Assembly: GCA_016788185.1 (NCBI GenBank)
Contig: JAEUTF010000270.1
Coordinates: 1 to 32,950, forward strand
Direction of reading: 5' to 3'
DNA length: 32,950 nucleotides
Source: Bacteroidia bacterium
GTDB lineage: Bacteria > Bacteroidota > Bacteroidia > AKYH767-A > OLB10
This document shows positions 1 through 8,284 of this stretch, piece after piece. The notes under the pieces are model-generated. The model was not told the DNA's origin and made no database searches. It worked only from the letters and a program-made list of their open reading frames with translations. Numbering within the stretch: position 1 is the first letter of the stretch; the number at the start of each line of letters is the position of its first letter. A program made the translations under genes and the position numbers.

Positions 1-20
1 CGGTTCCTGCCGGCGTTTGC

Positions 21-917
21 TTACACTTTCAAACCCATTTTTTCTGTCATCGTCAAGACACCACCAATCACCGAAAGGGCCGCCCTGGCCACCTTCGCCT
101 TCAGGGGTTTTTGACGGCTCATCATGATGTCCACTTCGTTCATAAAACGTCCCCAGTTGGAAGCGTTCAGTACATCCAGTGCCACCGAAATGGTAGGCGT
201 AACCGAATGCGCCGTGTGCCACCAACCGTTCGGAATGAACATGGTTTCGCCGGGTCCGACCACAAAGGAAACAGGAGTGGCCTTTTCCCACAAGGGAAAC
301 TTCTTCAAATCGGGATTTCGCTGGTTATCGATGAGTGACATCCACTGATTTTTGGGATCGGGATAGACATAGGGCGTCTGATCGGGAGGGATTACCGTAA
401 ACTCCTTCTCGCCATACAACTGGTTGATGTAGGCATGAAGTCCCATGTAATCGTAATGCATGTAAGGGAATTGTCCTCCCGGTGAACCAAAGAAAATCTC
501 CATGGTATCGGCTCCTCCGAGGAATCCCTTGGGCAGAAGCCGGCTGTGGGTACGGTCGGGAAGTGCAAAATTGTAGCGCGGCGTAACATCGGGCAGGAGT
601 TCCGGATAATCGGTATTGATCTGCAACTTGCAGGGATACGGAGCCGGATTGTCTTTGGTGGCCACCATCATGAGATCAATGAAGTCGCCCAGCCGAAACA
701 GCTTACCCTGGACCTTCACCTCACGGTTTCCGTAATTTTCCTTAAAAAATTCAGGGGTGAACTTTTCCCTCGCCGCCCAGGAGTTGGTGGCATCTCCGAT
801 CACCACCGGATAATTGGCGAAGAGGTGCTTCTCGGCAAACTCATCGTAGGACATGCCGTACTTTTTCTCCACCACCAGGTCGCCCAGCCGGGCCAGAACA
901 ACTGACTTTGTAGCCAT
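21..917 (-). CDS. FIH-like JmjC/cupin-8 family Fe(II)/2-oxoglutarate-dependent oxygenase
   Basis: This 298-residue protein has the layout of a cupin-8/JmjC oxygenase related to factor-inhibiting HIF. An HxD pair (H154-Y-D156) sits in the motif MHYDYMG. A distal histidine lies in GWWH (H234). Between them, GEKEFTVIPPDQ carries a lysine (K171) where FIH-type enzymes bind 2-oxoglutarate, followed by a tyrosine/proline-rich stretch like that of FIH. Known enzymes of this fold hydroxylate protein side chains or small molecules in the cytoplasm; the substrate here cannot be read. There is no signal peptide. The ATG at 917 is the first good start and lies about 30 nt downstream of a possible promoter. 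It is divergent from the operon starting at 1045, and only 20 bases of downstream sequence are in the window. Family call is firm, function is open. Confidence 0.8.
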   Translation of the reverse strand: MATKSVVLARLGDLVVEKKYGMSYDEFAEKHLFANYPVVIGDATNSWAAREKFTPEFFKENYGNREVKVQGKLFRLGDFIDLMMVATKDNPAPYPCKLQINTDYPELLPDVTPRYNFALPDRTHSRLLPKGFLGGADTMEIFFGSPGGQFPYMHYDYMGLHAYINQLYGEKEFTVIPPDQTPYVYPDPKNQWMSLIDNQRNPDLKKFPLWEKATPVSFVVGPGETMFIPNGWWHTAHSVTPTISVALDVLNASNWGRFMNEVDIMMSRQKPLKAKVARAALSVIGGVLTMTEKMGLKV

Positions 918-943
918 CTCTTAAAAGATTATAAATTGGTTCA

Positions 944-976
944 CGAATATACTACCCGTTTGGCAGCCCAGGACAA
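944..976 (-). promoter_or_regulatory. Possible promoter of the JmjC/cupin gene
   Basis: Read on the minus strand there is a TTG (974-976), a 22-nt spacer and TATATTCG (944-951), one base away from the Bacteroidota -7 consensus TAnnTTTG. It lies about 27 nt upstream of the ATG at 917. The -7 box is imperfect, so this is a modest call. Confidence 0.35.
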
Positions 977-996
977 CAATTCAAGGTAAATAGTAC

Positions 997-1028
997 TTGG
1001 AAGGTGGCGAACGGGTTCATTAACTTTG
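997..1028 (+). promoter_or_regulatory. Bacteroidota-type promoter (TTG-N21-TAACTTTG)
   Basis: TTG at 997-999, a 21-nt spacer and a perfect TAnnTTTG box (TAACTTTG, 1021-1028) match the sigma-ABfr consensus known from Bacteroidota. Transcription would begin near 1032-1034, giving a leader of about 12 nt before the ATG at 1045. It overlaps the upstream region of the divergent minus-strand gene. Confidence 0.6.
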
Positions 1029-1044
1029 TAAAAACAATGGAAAT

Positions 1045-1491
1045 ATGAAAAAAGCGTCTTTGTTCTTTCCGGTCCTGTTCTTTCTACTCCTGATCGGACT
1101 GAAGCCGGCACCTGCACAAAAGCCCGCTCCGACTACGGAGGAGGAGTATGTGATGGGAGCGGTAGGATACAAAATGTTCATGCAAATGGGTGTGGAACTG
1201 AAGGGCGGATACAAGGTGCGTGACCTTGGCGAATACGAATACGGGGAGCGCAAAGCCGCTTTCAAAGGTCTGCATCGTCCGGGAGAGGAAAAACCCTGTG
1301 CCCTTATCATGGTCTATACCAAACTGAGAGGCGCTCCCGAATACTATTGCATCCCTACGCTGGATGCCCCGGAGCTGTTGTGGGACAAATACCGCATCAG
1401 CCTGGCCGGCGAAACCGACAGCAAGCAGGAGCAACTGCAGTTTTTCAGTTTCGCGCTTGCCAAAGCCCTGATGCTACAGTCCACCCGATGA
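1045..1491 (+). CDS. Secreted protein of unknown function
   Basis: I do not recognise a family for this 148-residue protein. It begins with a clear signal peptide (a lysine pair, a leucine/phenylalanine-rich core, then APAQ around residues 22-25). The mature part is a small mixed alpha/beta domain of about 120 residues with two cysteines, so it is probably periplasmic or exported. The start at 1045 is supported by the promoter just upstream; an ATG eight bases earlier runs into a stop after three codons. Its stop codon overlaps the start of the next gene in an ATGA arrangement, so the two are almost certainly co-transcribed and translationally coupled, and they may work together at the cell envelope. 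Confidence 0.7.
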   Translation: MKKASLFFPVLFFLLLIGLKPAPAQKPAPTTEEEYVMGAVGYKMFMQMGVELKGGYKVRDLGEYEYGERKAAFKGLHRPGEEKPCALIMVYTKLRGAPEYYCIPTLDAPELLWDKYRISLAGETDSKQEQLQFFSFALAKALMLQSTR

Positions 1492-2108
1492 AGTATGGTG
1501 GCGTGCTGCTTTTCTTCCTGCTGCAGCTCCCTGCACAGGGCCAGGGTGTGGTGAAGAGTTTTTTTTCGCTGGGCAGGCCGGAGCAGTGCTGGGCGCTCAG
1601 CCACCCTTTCAAAGCCGGCAAGGCATTTCGCATCACCCGCGACGTGAGAAAACATGTGAGTGAGGTGTACAGGTACGAGGCACTGGATTCATTTCCCCAT
1701 GGCGGTAGCCTGGATGCTTACCGGCATTGTTACTGGATGGCCAGTCTGGGCGGGAAGATCGGTTCACGTGCCGCACGCAAGCTGGGGAAAGCGCATGAAA
1801 AAAGCAATTACCGCGCCTTCCGCAGGGGAAAAGCAGTGGATGGCGTTATTCAGGACTCCAATGCGGTGGTGATGGACCTGCACAACAACGAAGCCGGATT
1901 GCGGCTGGCGGAAGCCCATCCGGAGCACAGCCCCGAAAGCCTGCAGCAACTGGTGATGGAAGAACTGCGTTCGGGAAGACTGCTCCGTCTGAAAACGAAT
2001 CATGCCGGACAGTTGCTGCCCTGCGAAGGCTCCACGCCGGTGGATTTCAGCCGACGCGGGCGGAAACAATGGCAAATGCCCACCTGCCTCCTCAAAAGCA
2101 ATGAATAA
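1488..2108 (+). CDS. Secreted DUF6973-like (Wnt-like) domain protein
   Basis: This 206-residue protein starts at the ATG at 1488, inside the stop codon of the previous gene. The frame stays open upstream to 1347, but that extension overlaps the upstream gene and would bury the signal peptide. After the signal peptide (residues 1-19) comes a motif series DAYRHCYW (76-83), KLGKAHE (98-104) and MDLHNNEAG (129-137). In my recollection this DAxRHxxW...AHE...MDLxNNxxG pattern marks the uncharacterised DUF6973 family; the invariant His, Asp and Asn residues suggest a catalytic or metal site, which is inference. Three cysteines remain in the mature region. Function is unknown; the coupled upstream gene is the obvious partner to test. 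Confidence 0.65.
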   Translation: MKYGGVLLFFLLQLPAQGQGVVKSFFSLGRPEQCWALSHPFKAGKAFRITRDVRKHVSEVYRYEALDSFPHGGSLDAYRHCYWMASLGGKIGSRAARKLGKAHEKSNYRAFRRGKAVDGVIQDSNAVVMDLHNNEAGLRLAEAHPEHSPESLQQLVMEELRSGRLLRLKTNHAGQLLPCEGSTPVDFSRRGRKQWQMPTCLLKSNE

Positions 2109-2176
2109 ACCGGAATTCATGGTCTTGTCATGCAAAAAAACCGCATTCCTCGTACTTTAGACGTTTCAAATTCATC

Positions 2177-3370
2177 ATGAAAAAATTACTGATTCTCTGC
2201 ACCACGTTCCTGTTCATTCATTTTTGTGCCCCAGCACAAGATAAAACAGGCATCCTTTTCCAGGCCATCCCCTTCGAAGCGGCCATACAAAAGGCCAAGA
2301 CGGAGAAGAAACCGATTTTCCTGCACGCCTATGCATCCTGGTGCCATTTCTGTGAATTCATGGCCGACAGCGTATACACCCAGGCGGAGATCGCCGATTT
2401 TTACAACCGGAATTTCATCTGCATCAAAATGGACATGGAGAAGGAAGGCCGAGAGCTCAATAAAAAACTGCGCGTGCAAAACTATCCCTCCCACGTCTTC
2501 TTTGATTATCCCACCACGCAGATGATGCACCGCTCAGCGGGAAAAAAGAACACGGCTGATTTCCTTCAGCTGGGCAGGGATGCCCTCGACTCCACCAAAC
2601 AGCTGAGGACGTTCGAAAAGAAATACTTCAATAAGACAGCGAGTCTGCAGGAAATCAGCACCTACCTGAAGATGCTGGACAAAGCCGGTCTTGATAACCA
2701 ACCCGCGATCAACACCTACCTCACCGGATTGAGCGAAGAGGACATGATGAAGTATGAAAACTGGCGGATCATGTACGATCTGTTCAGGGATGTGGAAATG
2801 CCCGCTTTTCAGAAGGTGATGCTGCTGCGCGAAGATTATGCAAAAAAATACACGGCCGACAGCATTGACAATAAAATCATCACCCTGTACAACGGCGCCC
2901 TGATGACACGGGTGCAAAAACTGGATTCGCTGGGCTACGAGAACATGATCGGGAAATTGAAAAAATCACGGCTGGATTTATCGGAGAAAATCATCGCCTA
3001 TGCTGAACTCAACCGCTATAAAATGAAGTCCGACTGGAAAAACTATCAGCTGGCCGCTGTGCCTTTTATAGAAAAGTTCTGCGCCAACGATTACAGGAGA
3101 CTGAACGAAGTGGCCTACAATTTTTATGAACGGGTAAGCGACAAAGCCCTGCTGGCCAAAGCCGAAACCTGGGCCCAGCAGGCGGTCAGCCTGCAGGACA
3201 ATGTAAAGCACAATCACACCCTGAGCTGTATTTATTACAAACTGGGCAGGAAATCACTGGCAAAAACAGCCTGTGAACACACCATGGAGCTGGCAAAGAA
3301 AAGCGGAATCGATTACAAGCAATCCACTTTACTGCTCGAGAAAATTGAGGCGCTGAAAGAAGCGGAGTAA
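2177..3370 (+). CDS. Exported thioredoxin-fold protein with helical C-terminal region
   Basis: The 397-residue protein has a signal peptide (residues 1-20) and then a thioredoxin-like domain at about 28-140. The redox motif is WCHFC (55-59), with Cys at 56 and 59, and a cis-proline is expected at NYPS (P104). The rest, about 150-397, is helical and ends in TPR-like segments near 310-390. This layout (Thioredoxin_7-like head plus helical tail) is common in Bacteroidota exported proteins and suggests a periplasmic thiol-disulfide reductase or chaperone, though no substrate is visible. A weak promoter-like sequence lies at 2153-2160. It is 68 nt downstream of the previous operon and convergent with the VOC gene, with 9 nt between the stops. 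Confidence 0.8.
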   Translation: MKKLLILCTTFLFIHFCAPAQDKTGILFQAIPFEAAIQKAKTEKKPIFLHAYASWCHFCEFMADSVYTQAEIADFYNRNFICIKMDMEKEGRELNKKLRVQNYPSHVFFDYPTTQMMHRSAGKKNTADFLQLGRDALDSTKQLRTFEKKYFNKTASLQEISTYLKMLDKAGLDNQPAINTYLTGLSEEDMMKYENWRIMYDLFRDVEMPAFQKVMLLREDYAKKYTADSIDNKIITLYNGALMTRVQKLDSLGYENMIGKLKKSRLDLSEKIIAYAELNRYKMKSDWKNYQLAAVPFIEKFCANDYRRLNEVAYNFYERVSDKALLAKAETWAQQAVSLQDNVKHNHTLSCIYYKLGRKSLAKTACEHTMELAKKSGIDYKQSTLLLEKIEALKEAE

Positions 3371-3379
3371 AGCGATTTT

Positions 3380-3763
3380 TCAGCTTTTACAGGCCAAGGC
3401 CAGGACGTGCCCGTCCGGATCCGCAAAATAGGCTACGCGATCGCCCCAGTCGCGGTGTTCAGACGGGCTCACCAGCAAAGCTCCTGCTGCAGCGGCGCGT
3501 GCGCAGGCCCGCTCCAGGTCATCAACCACTAAATAAAGTTCACAACGGGGTATGCCGCTACCGTGATCCGGATGCGGCAGGCGGTCGCCCAGAATCCGGG
3601 CGATGCCCGCATTGGGCATCAGGCCGAGTTTGCAATGTTCGTTCAACATGAACTCCGTCATCCCCGGAACATCCAGTACCGGAGCCGCATTCAACACGGC
3701 CGAATAAAATGTAGTGCTGGCCGACTGGCTTTTTACATACAAGATGATTTCTACCAGATTCAT
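3380..3763 (-). CDS. VOC (glyoxalase/bleomycin-resistance) family protein
   Basis: This 127-residue protein has the two beta-alpha-beta-beta-beta modules of the vicinal oxygen chelate fold: VEIILYVKS with FYSAVLNA at the start, and CELYLVVDDLERACARAAAAGA followed by DRVAYFADPDGHVLALA at the end. Length is usual for a single-chain VOC protein that works as a dimer. The YFADPDGHVLALA ending is typical, but the metal-binding glutamate expected near the C-terminus is not obvious, so it may be a binding protein rather than a glyoxalase I enzyme. It is a single gene, convergent with the thioredoxin-fold gene. The 191-nt stretch separating it from the amidohydrolase gene contains an eight-C run but no visible gene. 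Confidence 0.75.
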   Translation of the reverse strand: MNLVEIILYVKSQSASTTFYSAVLNAAPVLDVPGMTEFMLNEHCKLGLMPNAGIARILGDRLPHPDHGSGIPRCELYLVVDDLERACARAAAAGALLVSPSEHRDWGDRVAYFADPDGHVLALACKS

Positions 3764-3954
3764 TTTTATACGGATTTAATTATCATCTGAAATCCCGTCA
3801 GGTACTGAGCGGCATGTTACGAAACCCATGCATGGCCTGAACCATTTGTGCCGAAATCAGTAAGCATCTTTCTTTCGCTTCTCTCCCCCCCCTTCCGATC
3901 GCCTTCAGCGAAATCGTTTTCTGACCAGGCAGGACAAGGAACCTGCATTCCATA

Positions 3955-5589
3955 TTAAGGGGCATAGACCTGTTCACCTGCCAGCCAGGTGCTCATCACC
4001 TTTGTGCTGAACAACTCCGACTCGTCCGCTTTCATGATATCCTTTTCCAGGACCACGAAATCGGCCCACTTGCCCGGTTCGATGCTGCCACGCTCCTGCT
4101 CCTGAAACGATGCATAGGCCGCCCAGATGGTCATGGCCCGCAAGGCCTGTTCCCGGCTGATGGCGTTTTCGGGCTGGAAGCCGGCCGGCGGATATTGCTG
4201 CTGATCCTTGCGCACCACCGCGGCATAAAAACCGTACAGCGGCGGAATGGCCTCTACCGGAAAATCGGAACCGGCGGCCAGCAGGCCGGCCTGCTCCAGC
4301 AACTGACGGTACGCATAGGCCCCTTTTAAACGTACACTGCCGAGGCGATCGCCGGCCCAGTACATGTCGCTGGTGGCATGCGTGGGCTGAACGGAAGGGA
4401 TGATGGAAAAATCGTGAAAGAGGTGAAAATCCGAAGGATGCATAACCTGGGCATGCTCGATCCTCCAGCGCTTGTTGTTCTTCCCCTTCAGCACGTCGGC
4501 ATACACGGAAAGCAGGAGGCGGTTGGCTGAATCGCCGATGCAATGCGTATTGAGCTGGAAACCCATGTCCAGCGCCGTGCGTGCGGCATAGCGGATGGAA
4601 TCAATGCTGCTGAGCAGGAAGCCATGGTGTCCCGGCAGGTCGCTGTAAGGATGCAGCAGGCAGGCGCCGCGTGAGCCCAGGGCACCGTCGGCGTACAGTT
4701 TGAAGGATTGCACCTGAAGACGGTCCGACCGGTAAGGCCCCTGTTTTCGGTAATACTCCACGTTAGCTTTGCTGAAACTCACCATGGCATTGATGCGCAT
4801 GTTCAGCCGGCCGGCTTTCTGAAGGCTGTCGATCAGCAGAATGGTGGACACATCGAGTCCCGCATCCACCACCGTGGTAAGTCCCACCGCGAAGCAATTC
4901 TTCTGCGCGCTCAGCAGGGCTTCGCTCAGGGCGGTTTTGTCGGGAACCGGAATTTTCAGCTTGACCAGGTCCATGGCATTGTCGATCAACAGGCCATTGA
5001 GCCTGCCGTTTTTCTTCAGCAATTCACCGCCCTGCACGGTTGTCTGCTCATTGACCCCGCACAAGCGGAGCGCTTTTGAATTCGCCAGCGCCGCATGACC
5101 GTCGATACGGATCAGGAACACCGGTACATCGGGAAAGAGCGAATCCAGCCGGGCATTGTCGGGGTATTGTTTATCCTCCCAGTCGTTCTGATCCCATCCC
5201 CTGCCCCAGATCCATCCCATGAAACGCTGGTCCCTGTATTTCACGAGGGTGTCGATCACCTCGTCAAAGGAGCGGGTGCCCGTCAGCCAGATTTTTTTCA
5301 GGTCCACCCCATAGCCGTAAAAATGGCAGTGGGCATCGTAAAAGCCCGGGTACACCGGCCGGTGCTGCAGGTCGACCTGCTTCTTCGCATGCAGCTGCAG
5401 CAGCTGCTCGGAGGTGCCGGTGGCCACCACCTTCCCGTCTTTCACGGCAAAGGCCTCTATCACCGTAAAGGCGCTGTCAACCGTATATACCACGCCGTTA
5501 TAATAGACCGCATCGGGCACCTCCTCCGTCTTACAGGAAAAAACCAGGAGGCAGGAGCACACGGTCAGTAGGTAAATGTTCGGTTTCAT
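3955..5589 (-). CDS. YtcJ-type amidohydrolase, predicted lipoprotein
   Basis: The 544-residue protein is a metal-dependent amidohydrolase of the YtcJ/NfdA type. A lipobox-like end of the signal peptide (VFSC, Cys19) suggests membrane anchoring after lipidation. The metal-site residues are visible: the HxH pair in DAHCHF (H87, H89), a probable carbamylated lysine in FKLYADG (K297), NTHCIGD (H349), RIEHA (H379) and the catalytic aspartate in GSDFPV (D442). The small beta domain split between N- and C-terminus, and the C-terminal GKWADFVVL, are typical. Related enzymes hydrolyse amide or imide bonds; the substrate is unknown. Its ATG overlaps the stop of the upstream SDR gene (ATGA), so both enzymes are translated from one mRNA and may act in the same catabolic route. 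Confidence 0.85.
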   Translation of the reverse strand: MKPNIYLLTVCSCLLVFSCKTEEVPDAVYYNGVVYTVDSAFTVIEAFAVKDGKVVATGTSEQLLQLHAKKQVDLQHRPVYPGFYDAHCHFYGYGVDLKKIWLTGTRSFDEVIDTLVKYRDQRFMGWIWGRGWDQNDWEDKQYPDNARLDSLFPDVPVFLIRIDGHAALANSKALRLCGVNEQTTVQGGELLKKNGRLNGLLIDNAMDLVKLKIPVPDKTALSEALLSAQKNCFAVGLTTVVDAGLDVSTILLIDSLQKAGRLNMRINAMVSFSKANVEYYRKQGPYRSDRLQVQSFKLYADGALGSRGACLLHPYSDLPGHHGFLLSSIDSIRYAARTALDMGFQLNTHCIGDSANRLLLSVYADVLKGKNNKRWRIEHAQVMHPSDFHLFHDFSIIPSVQPTHATSDMYWAGDRLGSVRLKGAYAYRQLLEQAGLLAAGSDFPVEAIPPLYGFYAAVVRKDQQQYPPAGFQPENAISREQALRAMTIWAAYASFQEQERGSIEPGKWADFVVLEKDIMKADESELFSTKVMSTWLAGEQVYAP

Positions 5590-6338
5590 GAACGATGTAT
5601 GTAAATGGCATTGGCCTGTGCCAGGGGAGTTACGACAATATCATTCAACACCACGTGCGCCGGGCGGCTGACGGCAAACCAGATGATGTCGGCAATGTCC
5701 TCGGCCTGCAGGGGATGAAAGCCCTGGTAAACACTCTTCGCGCGGGCGGCATCACCGGCGAAGCGGACGATGGAAAATTCGGTTTCGGCGGCGCCGGGAT
5801 TGATGGCGGTCACCTTGATGCCGTGTTGCAGGAGATCCACCCGCATCGATTTTGTAATGGCGTCGACGGCGAATTTGGTACCGCAATACACATTGCCGTT
5901 CAGGTAGGCATCCTTGCCGGCGGTACTTCCGATGTTGATGACATGGCCCTTTTTTCGCGCCACCATCCAGGGCAATACCGTACGGCTCACATAGAGGAGC
6001 CCTTTCACATTGGTATCGATCATCCGTTCCCAGTCCTGGATATCGCCCTCGTGAATCGCCGACATGCCCGAGGCCAGGCCGGCATTGTTTACCAGCACAT
6101 CAATCTCTTTCCAGAAATGCGGCAAGGCTTCCAGTTCCTCGCTCACCGCCTGTCGGTCGCGTACATCCAGCTGCAGGGTGTACACCTTGGTTTCGTACGT
6201 ATCGCGGATGATATGTTCCAGCTCTTCGAGCCTTTCCTTCCTTCTGCCGGTTACGATAACATCCCAGCCGTGCTCCGCAAATTTCAGTGCGGCGGCGCGG
6301 CCGAAACCGGAACTGGCCCCGGTAATGAGCGCAATCAT
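5586..6338 (-). CDS. Short-chain dehydrogenase/reductase (YdfG-like)
   Basis: The 250-residue protein is a classical SDR. It has the dinucleotide-binding motif TGASSGFG (6-13), NNAG (84-87), a catalytic serine in NIGSTAG (S138) and YCGTK (Y151, K155). The arginine-rich segment after the second strand (GRRKERL, 31-37) suggests a preference for NADP(H). Overall it resembles the YdfG/serine 3-dehydrogenase group, which oxidises hydroxy acids or reduces the matching semialdehydes; that substrate assignment is inference. It overlaps the amidohydrolase by 4 nt. Upstream is a 195-nt gap with a weak -7-like box (TACTTTTA, 6362-6369, minus strand), so the pair may have its own promoter. Confidence 0.85.
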   Translation of the reverse strand: MIALITGASSGFGRAAALKFAEHGWDVIVTGRRKERLEELEHIIRDTYETKVYTLQLDVRDRQAVSEELEALPHFWKEIDVLVNNAGLASGMSAIHEGDIQDWERMIDTNVKGLLYVSRTVLPWMVARKKGHVINIGSTAGKDAYLNGNVYCGTKFAVDAITKSMRVDLLQHGIKVTAINPGAAETEFSIVRFAGDAARAKSVYQGFHPLQAEDIADIIWFAVSRPAHVVLNDIVVTPLAQANAIYIHRS

Positions 6339-6450
6339 ATTTCTTGTTTATTGATACGGTGTAAAAGTACTAAAAGCAGGACGTTTCGATGCCGCGGTAA
6401 AAAGACCGGGAAGACGAGGCTGACCTTATCACCAAAGGATGAATCAGCAA

Positions 6451-6526
6451 CCTCTGACCCGCTGCTTTGCCGGTTAGCTCCCGTAAAGCAGCGCTGCGGC
6501 ACCGGCCATTTCTTCGCAGAGGCCGG
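6451..6526. other. Potential structured element between permease and SDR genes
   Basis: A 9-bp perfect inverted repeat, CGCTGCTTT (6460-6468) with AAAGCAGCG (6485-6493), encloses a loop that can add a 3-bp CGG/CCG helix. It is bracketed by CCTCTG/CAGAGG (6451-6456 and 6517-6522). CCGGCC/GGCCGG (6502-6507 and 6521-6526) offers an alternative hairpin. It lies just past the stop of the minus-strand permease gene, so it may be the 3' end or terminator of that mRNA, although no U-run follows. Confidence 0.4.
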
Positions 6527-6533
6527 ACGGACC

Positions 6534-8249
6534 TCAGAAAGCCCGCTGTGGTTTTTCGCGGAGATGGCTGTGCCGGTATCCATAACTGAAATACAGGACG
6601 AGTCCGATCAGCAGCCATATGCCGAATCCGATCCACTGATGCACATGTATCTGCGCCATCAGATACAAACAGGAAAGAATGCCGAAGACCGGAATCACGG
6701 AGAGCCGGTGCAGGTAACTGTACAGGGCCATGATCGCAAAAACGACAAAGAAAATGAAATTGGGTACCGACTCCAGGTTGACGAAGGGGTTCACATGGTC
6801 GTGTACCCATTGCCGCTCGCCCAGGCCCAGCCAGCCCATCACCCCCAGGTAGAGGGCCGGCACGAGGTATCTGCCGTTGAAATAAGGCACCCTGAACTTG
6901 CGGGGCAGGTCGGTATGCTTCTGCATCATCAGCACGCCACCGCACACCAGGATGAAAGCGAAGAGGGTCCCGATGGAGCAGAGATCGGTGACGGTGGCCA
7001 TGTCAATAAAAAAGATCGGAATGCCCACCAAAAGACCCGTTACGATGGTGGAGAAAGAAGGCGTTCCATAACGTTTGTGTATTACCGAAAATCTTTTGGG
7101 AAGCAGGCCGTCGCGGCTCATGCTCATCCATATCCGCGGCTGTCCCAGCTGAAACACGAGCATCACACTGGCCATCGCGAAAACGGCGCTCACGGCGATC
7201 ACCCCGCTCAGCCAATGGAGGCCGCGGCGTCCGAAAACGAAGGCCAGCGGGTCATCCACCCGCAGCTCCTTGTAATTCACCATGCCGGTGAGCACCAGCG
7301 CGATGAGGATGTACAGCACCGTGCAGAGAATGATGGCGTTGAACATGCCTCTGGGCAAATCGCGTTGCGGATCGTGGCATTCCTCGGCGGTGGTGCTGAT
7401 GGCGTCGAAGCCGATGTAGGCGAAGAAAACGCCCGACACGCCGGCAAAGACACCCATCCAGCCTTCCGGCAAAAAAGGATCCCAGTTGGCGGCCTCCACA
7501 TAAAAGGCGCCGATGGCAATCACCATAAACACCACGATCAGCTTCACCGCCACCATGACATTGCCGGCATTTTTGGATTCCTTCATTCCCCGGTAAACCA
7601 GCCAGGTGATGAGGATGTTGATCACCAGCGCCGGTATGTCGAGGATGACCCGCAGGCTCCCGAACTGTGGTGCGGAGGTCCATGCCCGGTAGCCTTCCGA
7701 CTGCAGGAGCAGGGCATCGGCACCGGGCGCCTGTGCGGCCATGAACGCCCGTTTGGCTGAGAAGTAATCAATGCCCGACCAGGCCGGCAGCAAAATGCCC
7801 TGTTCCCACCCGGCAAAAGGCAATTTAAGATGAGCGAGCAGCGTACTGAAATAGCCCGACCAGGAGATGGCCACCACGATGTTTCCGATGGCGTACTCCA
7901 TGATGAGTGCCCAGCCGATGACCCAGGCGAAGAGTTCACCGAAGGCCACGTAAGAATAGGTATAGGCCGAACCGCTGACCGGTACAAGACTGGAGAATTC
8001 CGCATAGCAAAAGGCCGCGAAGCCGCAGGCAATGGCCGTAAAAATGAAAAGGAAGACCACACCCGGACCTCCATCGGCGGAGGCGCTGCCAATCGTACTG
8101 AAAATGCCGGCTCCGATGATGGCTGCGATACCCAGCGCCGTCAGATCGCGGACGCCGAGGTGTTTCTTCAGCACACCATGGCTTTCCGATTCGCCGGCTT
8201 CAACCTGCTTCAGGATCTGATGGACACTCTTGCGTCGAAAGAGTTGCAT
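6534..8249 (-). CDS. APC-superfamily amino acid permease (cationic amino acid transporter type)
   Basis: The 571-residue protein is a polytopic inner-membrane transporter with about 12-14 hydrophobic segments. The first membrane helix carries GIAAIIGAGIF (40-50), the unwound glycine-rich substrate-binding motif of APC permeases. The length and the long N-terminal lead with KKHLGVRDLTALGIAAIIG match the YhdG/CAT group, which imports amino acids by proton symport or exchange; the exact substrate cannot be read. I chose the ATG at 8249. The frame stays open to 8525, but that extension overlaps the next gene and looks non-membrane and shadow-like. The gene follows the two membrane-protein genes with a 35-nt gap, so it probably belongs to the same transcript. 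Confidence 0.87.
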   Translation of the reverse strand: MQLFRRKSVHQILKQVEAGESESHGVLKKHLGVRDLTALGIAAIIGAGIFSTIGSASADGGPGVVFLFIFTAIACGFAAFCYAEFSSLVPVSGSAYTYSYVAFGELFAWVIGWALIMEYAIGNIVVAISWSGYFSTLLAHLKLPFAGWEQGILLPAWSGIDYFSAKRAFMAAQAPGADALLLQSEGYRAWTSAPQFGSLRVILDIPALVINILITWLVYRGMKESKNAGNVMVAVKLIVVFMVIAIGAFYVEAANWDPFLPEGWMGVFAGVSGVFFAYIGFDAISTTAEECHDPQRDLPRGMFNAIILCTVLYILIALVLTGMVNYKELRVDDPLAFVFGRRGLHWLSGVIAVSAVFAMASVMLVFQLGQPRIWMSMSRDGLLPKRFSVIHKRYGTPSFSTIVTGLLVGIPIFFIDMATVTDLCSIGTLFAFILVCGGVLMMQKHTDLPRKFRVPYFNGRYLVPALYLGVMGWLGLGERQWVHDHVNPFVNLESVPNFIFFVVFAIMALYSYLHRLSVIPVFGILSCLYLMAQIHVHQWIGFGIWLLIGLVLYFSYGYRHSHLREKPQRAF

Positions 8250-8284
8250 AGAAAGGATGTATGCTGCAAAGAAAACAGAAATTC

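Noticed and set aside
1347-1487. 47-codon extension of the DUF6973-like gene
   Set aside because: It overlaps the preceding gene and would hide the signal peptide. The ATGA junction is a typical coupled start.
3885-3892. Run of eight C residues between the VOC and amidohydrolase genes
   Set aside because: Homopolymers can cause phase variation, but this one is downstream of the amidohydrolase stop and far upstream of nothing it could switch. It may also be a sequencing artefact.
5595-7760. Open frame of 721 codons on the plus strand
   Set aside because: It is antisense to the SDR and permease genes, both of which have clear family motifs. The translation is rich in His, Gln and Asp/Gly runs and matches nothing I know. 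It is a shadow of the coding strand.
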